From Terriglobia bacterium (GTDB taxonomy: Bacteria > Acidobacteriota > Terriglobia > Bryobacterales > Bryobacteraceae): a DNA stretch of 45,582 nucleotides. Both the position numbers and the translations under genes were made by a program. A model generated the notes under the pieces. It was not told the DNA's origin and did not search any database. It saw nothing but the letters and a program-made list of their open reading frames with translations. Positions 16,861 through 24,553 of the stretch are shown here, one piece after another (positions within the stretch are counted from its first letter, which is position 1; every line of letters begins with the position of its first letter). The stretch covers positions 1-45,582 of the forward strand of contig JAIQFL010000045.1 of the NCBI GenBank assembly GCA_020073365.1. The letters are read 5' to 3'.

Positions 16861-16880
16861 TCCGCGGAATCGCCCGCGGA
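16861..16880 (+). promoter_or_regulatory. Inverted repeat in the leader of the ceramidase-like gene
   Basis: TCCGCGG (16861-16867) and CCGCGGA (16874-16880) form a perfect 7-bp inverted repeat with a 6-nt gap, 41 nt before the GTG start. TTGACC at 16832-16837 could be a -35 element, but no good -10 follows. It may be an operator or an mRNA hairpin. Confidence 0.3.
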
Positions 16881-16921
16881 AATCAACGCGGTCGCAACCG
16901 GGAAACAACAAGGAGTCTGAC

Positions 16922-18271
16922 GTGAACAAGTCGTCTTTCATTCGTGCTTCGAAGTGTTTGCTGTTCCTCGGCGTGACGGCCTTGTGGGCCTCGGACGCTC
17001 CCCGAGGGCCGCTGCGCGCCGGCGCCGCGCGCATCGACATCACTCCCGCTCAAGATGCCGCGCTTCCCATGGCCGGCTTCGCTAACCGCACGCAGGGGTT
17101 CAAAGCCATTCACGACAAAATCTACGTGCGCGCCATCGTACTCGACGACGGAACCAGCCAGGCCGCCCTGGTTGCCTGGGAACTGCTCTTTGTCCCCACC
17201 GCCGTGTGGGCGGAGGTCTCGCAAAGAATCGCCACCGACACGGGGATTCCTCCGGAGCGCCTCATCCTGTCGGCCGTTCACGATCACGGTGCACCCTCGC
17301 TGCGCGGCGGCGGCGGTGAGGCGCCGGCAACCGCCGCCTACACGGACCAGGTGGAAGTCGCGGCCGTCCGCGCGGTGCACGAGGCCAAGGCCGCTCTTCA
17401 GCCCGCGCGCTTCGGCATCGGAACCGGGAAGGCCTACATCAACGTCAACCGCCGGGAGCTGACGCCCGACCGCGGTTGGTGGCTCGGCTACAATCCGGTA
17501 GGACCATCCGACAAGACCGTCGCCGTCCTGAAGTTCGAAGACATGTCCGGCAAGCCGATCGCTCTCTGGATCAACTACCCGGTTCACGGGGTCGTGATGG
17601 GGCCCCAGAATTACCAGGTTACCGGGGATGTGCCAGGCGCCACGTCGCGATTCGTCGAACAGTATTATCGGGGCAAGATCGCCACCCGGTCGGATGGCGG
17701 CCCCGAGCTGCGGCTGCGGCCCGAACAGACCGCGGGCGATAACGGGCCAGTAGCGGTCTGGACGAGCGGCGCGGCCGGAGACCAGAATCCCGTATCGATG
17801 GCGAGCGGTGAGGACTTTACGATGGTCGACGCTCTAGGCAAGATCCTGGGGGAGGAAGTCGTTCGCGTGTCGAGCGGCATCCGAACTTCTCCGCAAGCCC
17901 GGATCTGGGGCGCGCAGCAACTGGTCACGTGTCCCGGACGCCGGGTCGAGCAGGGTCCGCTCCCGCGCAAGGATTACAAGTTCCAGGATGCCGACCCGGT
18001 GAACATCCGGCTCGGACTCCTGATGATCGACGATATTGCCCTGGCGGGCGTCTCGGGTGAGGCCCTGACCGGCATCTATCAGCACTTGAAAAGGGATTCG
18101 CCATTCAACCACACCGTCATGGTGACGCACGCCAACGGCTCCAGCGGGTACATTCCCAACGACAGCGCATTCGACCAGATCAGTTACGAGATCACCACCT
18201 CCCACCTCAAGCCCGGATGTGCCGAGAACGCCATAGTCAACGGCTTTCTCGACATGATGGGCCGACACTAG
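16922..18271 (+). CDS. Secreted neutral/alkaline ceramidase-like hydrolase
   Basis: Encodes 449 residues from GTG 16922, with AAGGAG 6 nt upstream and a Sec signal (CLLFLGVTALWASDA). It matches the N-terminal catalytic domain of neutral ceramidases: RAGAARIDITPAQ near the start, MAGFANRTQGFKAIHDKIY, and SAVHDHGAPS with His120/His122 where the family has its HTH zinc site. Next come NYPVHGVVMGP with His222 (second zinc His), AVWTSGAAGDQNP around the catalytic-serine loop, GVSGEALT with the zinc Glu, and HANGSSGYIPND. Characterised ceramidases are about 650 residues; the C-terminal Ig-like domain is missing here, so the lipid substrate is uncertain. The next gene, 17 nt away, is a GH30 glucosylceramidase relative, which supports sphingolipid cleavage. 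Confidence 0.82.
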   Translation: MNKSSFIRASKCLLFLGVTALWASDAPRGPLRAGAARIDITPAQDAALPMAGFANRTQGFKAIHDKIYVRAIVLDDGTSQAALVAWELLFVPTAVWAEVSQRIATDTGIPPERLILSAVHDHGAPSLRGGGGEAPATAAYTDQVEVAAVRAVHEAKAALQPARFGIGTGKAYINVNRRELTPDRGWWLGYNPVGPSDKTVAVLKFEDMSGKPIALWINYPVHGVVMGPQNYQVTGDVPGATSRFVEQYYRGKIATRSDGGPELRLRPEQTAGDNGPVAVWTSGAAGDQNPVSMASGEDFTMVDALGKILGEEVVRVSSGIRTSPQARIWGAQQLVTCPGRRVEQGPLPRKDYKFQDADPVNIRLGLLMIDDIALAGVSGEALTGIYQHLKRDSPFNHTVMVTHANGSSGYIPNDSAFDQISYEITTSHLKPGCAENAIVNGFLDMMGRH

Positions 18272-18288
18272 AGTGCAGGAGAGACGCC

Positions 18289-19821
18289 ATGTGCTTGCAT
18301 CTCATCATTCGCCTCCGCGCTTGGCTGCTGATTCCAGTTGCCACTTCCCTGGCAATCACGGCCATGGCCCAGGAAGTGCGCTTGTATGTTACCTCCGAGG
18401 CAGGCGACCGGATCGCGGAGAAGCCCTCCTTGCAGTTCGCCAAGGCACCCGCAGCGCAATTCGCCGGTAATCCGCCTCGCCCTGTAACGCCTGGGAGAAC
18501 CTCAGGAAGCCCAACGGGAGAGCCGGGCCGGCGCCCTGATGCTGCGGGCTTCCGCATCGACGAAACCGTGCGCGATCAGGAGATCGTCGGTTTTGGGGCC
18601 TCGCTTCTCGAGGCCGGACTGATCTGCCTGAACAGCCTCGATGCGCCGCGCCAGGAACAGGTCCTCCAGTCCCTGTTCGACCCGCAAAAGGGCGCCGGCT
18701 TCAGCGCCATGAAGAGCGTAATCGGCGCCACCGATTTCATGTCCGCCGGGCCGTTCTTTTCGTACAGCGATCATCCCGGGGATGTCGGCATGAAGCTGTT
18801 CTCCATCGAGCGGGATCTGGGGCAGAACGGCGAGATCACTTTCATCCGCCGCGCCCGCCGCTACGGACAATTCGCGCTTCAGGCGCCCATGGACTATCCC
18901 CCCGATTGGATGCTGTTCGACGCCAAAAGCAACCAGGACGTGGATCCCCGTTACTTCGATGCCCTGGCCCTCTACTATCTTCGCTACCTTCAGGAGTACC
19001 AGAAAGCAGGCATTTTCATCGATTTCTTGAGCCTCTTCAACGAGCCCGGTATCTATACCAAGATCCCGCCCGACAAAGTCCGCGATCTGCTGCGCGACCA
19101 TGTCGGGCCGTTGCTGGCCAAGGAAGGCGTCCGGAACGGCATCATGGCGTGCGAGACCAATAACCGCCAGCGCGCGGCCGAGTACTGGCCCGTAATCCTC
19201 GACGATCCGCAGGCCCGCAAGTATGCCGGCGCGATTGCTTACCACGCCTACGGGTACAGGGACTTCGACAAGATCGCCGCGCTCCACCGCCGCTATCCCG
19301 GCCTCAAACTGTGGATGACCGAGGTCTGCCACGCGTACGAGGGCAACAATGCCCCGCGCGGCATGATCCTGCCCAATCGCGACTACGCGGACGGCGATTT
19401 CTGGGGCAACCAGATCTTCAACGACCTGGAATCGGGAGCTTCTGCCTGGATCTACTGGAACATGATCCTGGATGAGCGGGGAGGTCCGTGGTTGGTCTCC
19501 GAGATCCATCGCGACCCGGACGATAACCGGCAGCACCCCGTCGTCATCATCGACCGGCAAAGGAAGGAGGTGGTCTACACCGGCTTGTATTATTATCTTG
19601 CGCATTTCAGCAAGTTCGTCAGGCCGGGAACTGTGCGGGTGGCCGCCACTGGCGCGGTGAGCGGCGTCCGCTGCCTCGCGTTCCAGTCGAAAGACGGCGG
19701 GATGGTCGTGCAGGTGATGAACAGCGGCAAGCAGCCGGCCAGCGTCGATCTCCGGTGGCACGACAGCTCACTGCGCCTGGTTCTGCCCGCGCTTTCGATT
19801 ACCAGCGGCCTCTGGAAGTGA
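18289..19821 (+). CDS. Secreted GH30 glycosidase (glucosylceramidase-like)
   Basis: Encodes 510 residues from ATG 18289, 7 nt after AGGAG; the start gives a signal peptide (IIRLRAWLLIPVATSLAITA) ending at AMA. A proline-rich linker precedes the GH30 barrel, which opens with IVGFGASLLEAGLICLNSL. KSVIGATDFMSAGPFFSY, then DHPGDVGMKLFSIERD, are diagnostic of the GH30 subfamily holding glucosylceramidases. The acid/base is Glu252 in LSLFNEPG and the nucleophile Glu345 in LWMTEVCH. GASAWIYWNMILDERGGP and a C-terminal beta domain follow. By family it hydrolyses beta-glucosides or beta-xylosides. It is 17 nt downstream of the ceramidase-like gene. The pair could take glucosylceramide to sugar, fatty acid and sphingoid base. 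Confidence 0.9.
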   Translation: MCLHLIIRLRAWLLIPVATSLAITAMAQEVRLYVTSEAGDRIAEKPSLQFAKAPAAQFAGNPPRPVTPGRTSGSPTGEPGRRPDAAGFRIDETVRDQEIVGFGASLLEAGLICLNSLDAPRQEQVLQSLFDPQKGAGFSAMKSVIGATDFMSAGPFFSYSDHPGDVGMKLFSIERDLGQNGEITFIRRARRYGQFALQAPMDYPPDWMLFDAKSNQDVDPRYFDALALYYLRYLQEYQKAGIFIDFLSLFNEPGIYTKIPPDKVRDLLRDHVGPLLAKEGVRNGIMACETNNRQRAAEYWPVILDDPQARKYAGAIAYHAYGYRDFDKIAALHRRYPGLKLWMTEVCHAYEGNNAPRGMILPNRDYADGDFWGNQIFNDLESGASAWIYWNMILDERGGPWLVSEIHRDPDDNRQHPVVIIDRQRKEVVYTGLYYYLAHFSKFVRPGTVRVAATGAVSGVRCLAFQSKDGGMVVQVMNSGKQPASVDLRWHDSSLRLVLPALSITSGLWK

Positions 19822-19826
19822 GGCGG

Positions 19827-20606
19827 CTACACGCTGATGCTGGCCTTCGCCAGGATGCCACCGTCGCACACCAGGTGCGATCCGGTGACATAGGCGGATT
19901 CTTCGGAGAGCAGCCACACCACGGCCCGCGCGGGGTCATCCGGCTGGGCCAGGCGGCCCAGAGGGATCTCCTGGCTTAATTGCTCGCGCATGCGCGCGAT
20001 CTCGCCCGCGGCGACATTCTGCCACATGAGCTGGGTTTCCGTGGCGCCCGGCACGACGGCGTTGACGCGAATGCCGTAGCGCGCGTAATCGATGGCCATG
20101 CATCGCACCAGCGAAGAGATGGCACCCTTGGTGGCGCTGTAAGCTCCGGAAGCGCCCGCGGCCAAAGCCACGAACCCGGTGGGCGAAGACGAGCAGACAA
20201 TCGACCCCGGCGTCTTCGCCGAAAGCATGTGGCGCAAGCCATGTTTACAGGTGAGAAATACGCCCGTCAGATTCGTGTCGATCACCCGCCGCCACGTTTC
20301 CATCGGCAACTCGTGGACCAATCCGCCGAGGTCGATCCCGGCATTCGCAAAGATGCCATAGGGTGCGACGAACCGGCCGCACGCTTCGGCGAAAGCCCGC
20401 TCGACCTGGCCTTCGTCGCTCACGTCGCACCTTACGCCGAGAGCGCCACCCGCCCCTCGCGCCAACGCGTCGGCGGCAGTCTCTCTCGCGGCCTCCGCGT
20501 TCTTGTCGAGCACGGCGACGTGGTCGCCGCGCTCCGCACATAGCAGCGCGACACCCCGGCCGATGCCCGCTCCGCCGCCGGTAATGACAATGGTACGAGC
20601 GCTCAT
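19827..20606 (-). CDS. SDR-family NAD(P)-dependent dehydrogenase
   Basis: Encodes 259 residues, a classical short-chain dehydrogenase/reductase. TGGGAGIGRG is the cofactor loop, VLDKN (Asp after beta-2) favours NAD(H), FANAG is the NAG-type motif, and SSSPTGFVALAAGASGAYSA leads into the catalytic YSATK (Ser-Tyr-Lys). VPGATET and LVCDGGI at the end are typical. The start at 20606 overlaps the upstream deacetylase stop by 4 nt (ATGA), so the genes are translationally coupled. Substrate unknown; a sugar or sugar alcohol fits the neighbourhood. It converges on the GH30 gene with a 5-bp gap. Confidence 0.92.
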   Translation of the reverse strand: MSARTIVITGGGAGIGRGVALLCAERGDHVAVLDKNAEAARETAADALARGAGGALGVRCDVSDEGQVERAFAEACGRFVAPYGIFANAGIDLGGLVHELPMETWRRVIDTNLTGVFLTCKHGLRHMLSAKTPGSIVCSSSPTGFVALAAGASGAYSATKGAISSLVRCMAIDYARYGIRVNAVVPGATETQLMWQNVAAGEIARMREQLSQEIPLGRLAQPDDPARAVVWLLSEESAYVTGSHLVCDGGILAKASISV

Positions 20607-21583
20607 TTTTTCAGCGGAACTGCGTGCTCCCGGATATAGGTGTCGAGTCGCCGCTCCTCGCTCGAAGCCCCCGGCCCGATGTAGTGGAAGACTTCGGCGT
20701 ATTCGACGCCGTATCGCTTGCCGAGCTCGCGGTTGCCAGCCATGCCGAACTCCTTGATGTAATTGCGGTCGGCGGTGACATCATCATCGCCCAGCAGGGA
20801 CAGGCGCTGGTTCTTCTTCGCCAGGTCCGCCCGCAGGCGCGACCCGAGGTGGCCGCCCGGCCCTTTCGCCACGTTGGCCCGGTTCACTTCCACCTTCTTA
20901 TCGATCTGGGCGCTGATATCCACCACGCGCGTAATCTCCGGACGCCGCGCGAAATAATACTTGTCGCCAACCGCCTTCGTCTCCAGACCGGCGGCCAACT
21001 GCTCCGGATAATCGTGCGGCCGGCCGGCCATCCAGCACGCCGCCTCCACGCACCGCGCCAGGGTGTAGTGATCGGGATTTTCCTCGTCGTGCGCCCATGG
21101 ATCCCAACAGACAACGGTATCGGCCTTGACCAGGCGAATCAGCAAAATGAGACGGCAGATCAACTCATTTTGCGAGACGTCGGCCATCCGGTGATTGTTG
21201 TAGTTCAGGTCGAAGGTGCGCTTGCAGCCCAGGATGCGCGCCACTTCGGCGTTATCGCGCTCGTTGCCCGACACGTTGTCGCCGATGGTTCCCGGCGTGC
21301 CGAGTCCGGGGGCGTCGCCCATATCGTCATTGGTCGCCCGGACCAGATACCCGGTGTAACCTTCCTCGATTAGTTTGACTACGGTGCCCGCCGCGAACAG
21401 GGGGACGTCGTCGGAATGCGCCTGCAAAGCGAGTAGCACCTTGCCGCGGTGCGGCTGCCCGCTGGCGGGGCGCTCCAGGAAGACGCCTCCGGACGCCGCT
21501 TGCGCAGGCTGTTGTTGCGCTCGCGCCAAGCGGGCGAGCACCGTCCCGGCCACCATGCTGCCGAAGAAATTGCGTCTTAGCAT
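20603..21583 (-). CDS. Exported PIG-L/LmbE-family deacetylase
   Basis: Encodes 326 residues from ATG 21583. A TTG six codons upstream is possible but would move the twin-arginine-like signal (MLRRNFFGSMVAGTVLARLA) inward. The zinc site is AHSDD, with Ser in place of the usual Pro of AHPDD, and the third ligand is probably the His of NPDHYTLA. WDPWAHDEE is the expected active-site loop. Members remove acetyl groups from N-acetylglucosamine-type sugars, including diacetylchitobiose in chitin-degrading archaea. That would suit the amino-sugar cassette at 12072-16773, but PIG-L proteins are common in this phylum and the link is only suggestive. It overlaps the SDR gene by 4 nt. Confidence 0.87.
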   Translation of the reverse strand: MLRRNFFGSMVAGTVLARLARAQQQPAQAASGGVFLERPASGQPHRGKVLLALQAHSDDVPLFAAGTVVKLIEEGYTGYLVRATNDDMGDAPGLGTPGTIGDNVSGNERDNAEVARILGCKRTFDLNYNNHRMADVSQNELICRLILLIRLVKADTVVCWDPWAHDEENPDHYTLARCVEAACWMAGRPHDYPEQLAAGLETKAVGDKYYFARRPEITRVVDISAQIDKKVEVNRANVAKGPGGHLGSRLRADLAKKNQRLSLLGDDDVTADRNYIKEFGMAGNRELGKRYGVEYAEVFHYIGPGASSEERRLDTYIREHAVPLKK

Positions 21584-21612
21584 GGCCCTGATTATACTCA
21601 AGGCCGAAGGCC

Positions 21613-22749
21613 ATGAAAATCGTTGGAATCCGATCGGCAGGTCTACGGCACGGCACGCCCGAAGGCGGATGGGCCAATGAGATTCAGCCCGAGGACTGCG
21701 TCCATACGCTCATCGCGGTGGCCACGGATGAAGGGATCACCGGTTGGGGATCGTCATTTACCAACGACCTCCTGGTGCGCGGTGCGCTGCAGGTGCTCGA
21801 GCCGTTGTACCTGGGCGAAAACCCGCTGGAGCCGGCGCGCGTCAGCGAGAAGCTGCACGCCCACACCTTCTGGATGGGGCGCGGCGGATCCATCACCCAC
21901 ACCATCAGCGGTATCGACATCGCCATGTGGGACATACTCGGCAAGGCCACCGGCCAGCCGGCCGGGCGGCTGCTGGGGGGACGATATCGCGACCGCGTCC
22001 GGCCGTATGCGTCAATCCTCATGCGCGAACCGGCGGCGCTTGCGGAGCATCTGCATTCGATCCGGTCTCAAGGATTTCGCGCCTTCAAGATCGGATGGGG
22101 TCCGTTTGGACGCCACAACCATACCCTGGACGAGCAGATTGTCGGCGCGGCGCGCGAGGCGGTTTCGCCGTCGTCCCTGCTGATGGTCGATGCGGGCGCC
22201 AGCGACGCGTTTTGGCCCCAGGATTACAAATGGGCGATACGCACCGTCCATATGCTCGCGGAGTATGACGTGTACTGGTTCGAGGAGCCGCTGTTGCCCG
22301 ACAACCTCCAGGACTACAAACTGCTGCGAAACAATTCGCCGGTGCCGATCGCCGGAGGCGAGGTCCTGACCCGCAGGCAGTCATTCACTCCATGGCTCCA
22401 GGAGCGGGCCTTCGACATCGTGCAGCCCGATGCCACCAAAGTCGGAGGCATCAGCGAAGCGCGCCGGATCGCATGCATGGCAGAGGACAACGGTGTCCGG
22501 TTTATCCCGCACGGATGGAACACCGCCTTGGGACTGGCGGCGGATCTCCAGTTGGCGTCTGCGATCCCCGGTACCGATCTGGTGGAATACCTCACCGGGT
22601 CCCCCTTCATCGACGATCTGGTGGAGACCCGCTGGAAGCTGGATGCGGACGGCATGCTGGCCGTGCCGGATGGCCCTGGTTTAGGGGTTTCTCTCAACAC
22701 GGATGCGGTGGAGAAGCACACCGGCGAGCGCCTGTGGGAAGCCCGGTGA
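21613..22749 (+). CDS. Mandelate racemase-type enolase-superfamily enzyme (sugar-acid dehydratase likely)
   Basis: Encodes 378 residues with the two-domain enolase-superfamily layout. Catalytic residues read directly: Lys159 (FKIGWG, only the second Lys of the family's KxK), metal ligands Asp193 (VDAG), Glu224 (WFEEP) and Glu250 (GGE), and the His-Asp pair Asp273 (QPDATKVGG) and His300 (PHGWN). The spacing matches mandelate racemase (K166, D195, E221, E247, D270, H297). Most such enzymes dehydrate sugar acids. It starts 29 bp from the divergent deacetylase gene and is followed after 4 nt by an APC permease, so the two are probably one operon. The substrate is unknown. Confidence 0.92.
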   Translation: MKIVGIRSAGLRHGTPEGGWANEIQPEDCVHTLIAVATDEGITGWGSSFTNDLLVRGALQVLEPLYLGENPLEPARVSEKLHAHTFWMGRGGSITHTISGIDIAMWDILGKATGQPAGRLLGGRYRDRVRPYASILMREPAALAEHLHSIRSQGFRAFKIGWGPFGRHNHTLDEQIVGAAREAVSPSSLLMVDAGASDAFWPQDYKWAIRTVHMLAEYDVYWFEEPLLPDNLQDYKLLRNNSPVPIAGGEVLTRRQSFTPWLQERAFDIVQPDATKVGGISEARRIACMAEDNGVRFIPHGWNTALGLAADLQLASAIPGTDLVEYLTGSPFIDDLVETRWKLDADGMLAVPDGPGLGVSLNTDAVEKHTGERLWEAR

Positions 22750-22753
22750 CGGC

Positions 22754-24112
22754 ATGAGCGGGCACGCCGCCAGTCCTCCGACGCAGGTTTTGCCCCGAAG
22801 ACTCGGCGCCCTGGATGCCACAGTGATTGTCATCGGCATCGTGATCGGCTCCGGGATTTTTGTGCTTCCCAACCTGATCGCGAGGGACCTGCCCTCGGGC
22901 GCCGCCATCCTGGCGGTCTGGTCGGTCTCCGGAGTGCTGTCCTTTTTCGGCGCGTTGGCCTACGCCGAACTGGGGGCGATGATGCCCGCAACCGGAGGCC
23001 AGTACGTGTACCTGCGGGAGGCTTACGGTCCGATGGTTGCATTTGTTTGTGGCTGGACTTTCATGCTGGCGGTTCTCGCGGGCGGCAGCGCGTGGCTGGC
23101 CGTGACCTTCTCCATCTATCTCGGCCAATTCGTGCCGCTGGCGCCCTCCACGAGCAAGGCGGCGTCGGTCGCGCTCATCGCCGTGCTCTCCGCGGTTAAT
23201 TACGTGGGCGTCAAAGAAGGACTTTGGGTGCAGCGAACATTCACGTTCCTCAAGATCGTGGGGTTGCTCGTGCTCATCGGCGCCGCGTTTCTGAGCCCGC
23301 GCTCCGCCGCGCCGGCCGAGGCGGCATCTCCGCCGTTTTCCCTGGCGCATTTCGGCATGGCCATGTCGGCGTGCCTGATGGCCTACAACGGGTGGAGCTA
23401 CGTCAGCTTCGTGGCGGGCGAGGTGAAAGAGCCGGCCCGGAACCTTCTGCGCTCGCTCATCATTGGCATGACCGTGGTGGCCGCGCTGTATGTCTTCGCC
23501 AACGCGGCTTACCTGAGGGTGATGACCATCCCGGAAATCGCGCGGACCGAACGCGTGGGCGCCGATGTGGCGGGTCGGACCATGGGTCCCTGGGGCGCGA
23601 CTCTCGTATCGCTCACCGTTCTGCTTTCGATCACCGGCGCGGTGAACGGGTGCATTCTGACGGCCGCCCGCATCCCGTTCGCGCAGGCTCGGGACGGACT
23701 CTTTTTCGCGCGCTTCGGACAGGTCCATCCGCGATTTCAAACCCCGGCTTTCGCCATCCTGCTGGGAGGGTTGTGGACCGCCATCCTGGTGCTCAGCGGC
23801 TCTTATGAAACGTTATATTCGTACTCGATTCTGGCTGCGTGGATCTTCTATACGATGAGTGTCGCCGCCGTATTCGTGCTCCGCCGCAAGCTGCCCGATG
23901 CCGCCCGGCCTTACAGAATGTGGGGATATCCTTTTACTCTGTGGGCATTCGTAATCGTATCGGTTTGGTTCATGCTGAACGCGATTACGGCGCAGCCCCG
24001 GCCGTCGCTGATGGCATTTGTGATGGTTGGCCTGGGAGTCGCGGCCTATGGCCTGTGGCGCAAACTCGCACGACGACAGGGCGCCCGAGAGGGCACGGGG
24101 TTTCCTGGATAG
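22754..24112 (+). CDS. APC-superfamily amino acid permease (LAT-like)
   Basis: Encodes 452 residues from ATG 22754, 4 nt after the enolase-superfamily gene. Twelve membrane segments are apparent. Signatures are VIVIGIVIGSGIFVLPN in helix 1 (the GSGIF substrate-binding break), AYAELGAMMPATGGQYVYLR in helix 3, LMAYNGWSYVSFVAGEVKEP in helix 6, and FYTMSVAAVFVLRRKLPDA followed by RPYRMWGYP near the end. The last motif is typical of the L-type (LAT) amino acid transporters. A sugar-acid dehydratase followed by an amino acid permease is an unusual pair. It could move amino acids or an amino-sugar-derived acid; the substrate cannot be decided from sequence. Confidence 0.9.
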   Translation: MSGHAASPPTQVLPRRLGALDATVIVIGIVIGSGIFVLPNLIARDLPSGAAILAVWSVSGVLSFFGALAYAELGAMMPATGGQYVYLREAYGPMVAFVCGWTFMLAVLAGGSAWLAVTFSIYLGQFVPLAPSTSKAASVALIAVLSAVNYVGVKEGLWVQRTFTFLKIVGLLVLIGAAFLSPRSAAPAEAASPPFSLAHFGMAMSACLMAYNGWSYVSFVAGEVKEPARNLLRSLIIGMTVVAALYVFANAAYLRVMTIPEIARTERVGADVAGRTMGPWGATLVSLTVLLSITGAVNGCILTAARIPFAQARDGLFFARFGQVHPRFQTPAFAILLGGLWTAILVLSGSYETLYSYSILAAWIFYTMSVAAVFVLRRKLPDAARPYRMWGYPFTLWAFVIVSVWFMLNAITAQPRPSLMAFVMVGLGVAAYGLWRKLARRQGAREGTGFPG

Positions 24113-24142
24113 AACATCTCACCTCCGTCCGACTCCCGCCGC

Positions 24143-24553
24143 TCAGATATCCGAGGTGCAGAACTTACACCGGGAGGCGTCCACAGCCACCGTCTCCTTG
24201 CACCGTGGGCATGTCTTCGCGGGTGGCGGAGGCGGCGCCGGCTTCTCCTTGAGAAGCGCCTTCGTGATCAGGTAGACAATCAACGAAATGATCAGAAAGT
24301 CTACCACGTTGCCGAAGAAGGTGCCGTAGGTGAGGGCATTGACGATCGGCTTACCGTCTGGACCAGTTGTCGTTTTGAGAATGAATTTCGCGGAGCGCCA
24401 TTCGCCGGACGGCAGCACGAAACTCACCAGCGGCATGATGACATCCGCCGCCAGCGAAGACACCACCTTGCCCACCGCGCCGCCGACAATCACGGCGATC
24501 GCCAGGGCCAGCACGTTGTTCTTGAGCAGAAATTCCTTGAAACCTTTAATCAT
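24143..24553 (-). CDS. mscL: Large-conductance mechanosensitive channel with C-terminal zinc ribbon
   Basis: Encodes 136 residues. The frame is open upstream, but AAGGAG (in GTAAGGAGTGGATC-ATG) fixes the ATG at 24553. MIKGFKEFLLKNNVLALAIA is the MscL N-terminal helix plus TM1, followed by VGGAVGKVVSSLAADVIMPL, the pore-lining pattern. A periplasmic loop with GPDGKPIVNALTYGTFFGNV and TM2 (DFLIISLIVYLITKALL) complete the channel. In place of the usual amphipathic cytoplasmic helix bundle, a proline linker (KPAPPPPPAK) leads to a zinc ribbon, CPRC-x9-CKFC. The stop of the aminotransferase overlaps its ATG (ATGA). The channel releases solutes on sudden osmotic downshift; what the ribbon adds is unknown. 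Confidence 0.93.
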   Translation of the reverse strand: MIKGFKEFLLKNNVLALAIAVIVGGAVGKVVSSLAADVIMPLVSFVLPSGEWRSAKFILKTTTGPDGKPIVNALTYGTFFGNVVDFLIISLIVYLITKALLKEKPAPPPPPAKTCPRCKETVAVDASRCKFCTSDI

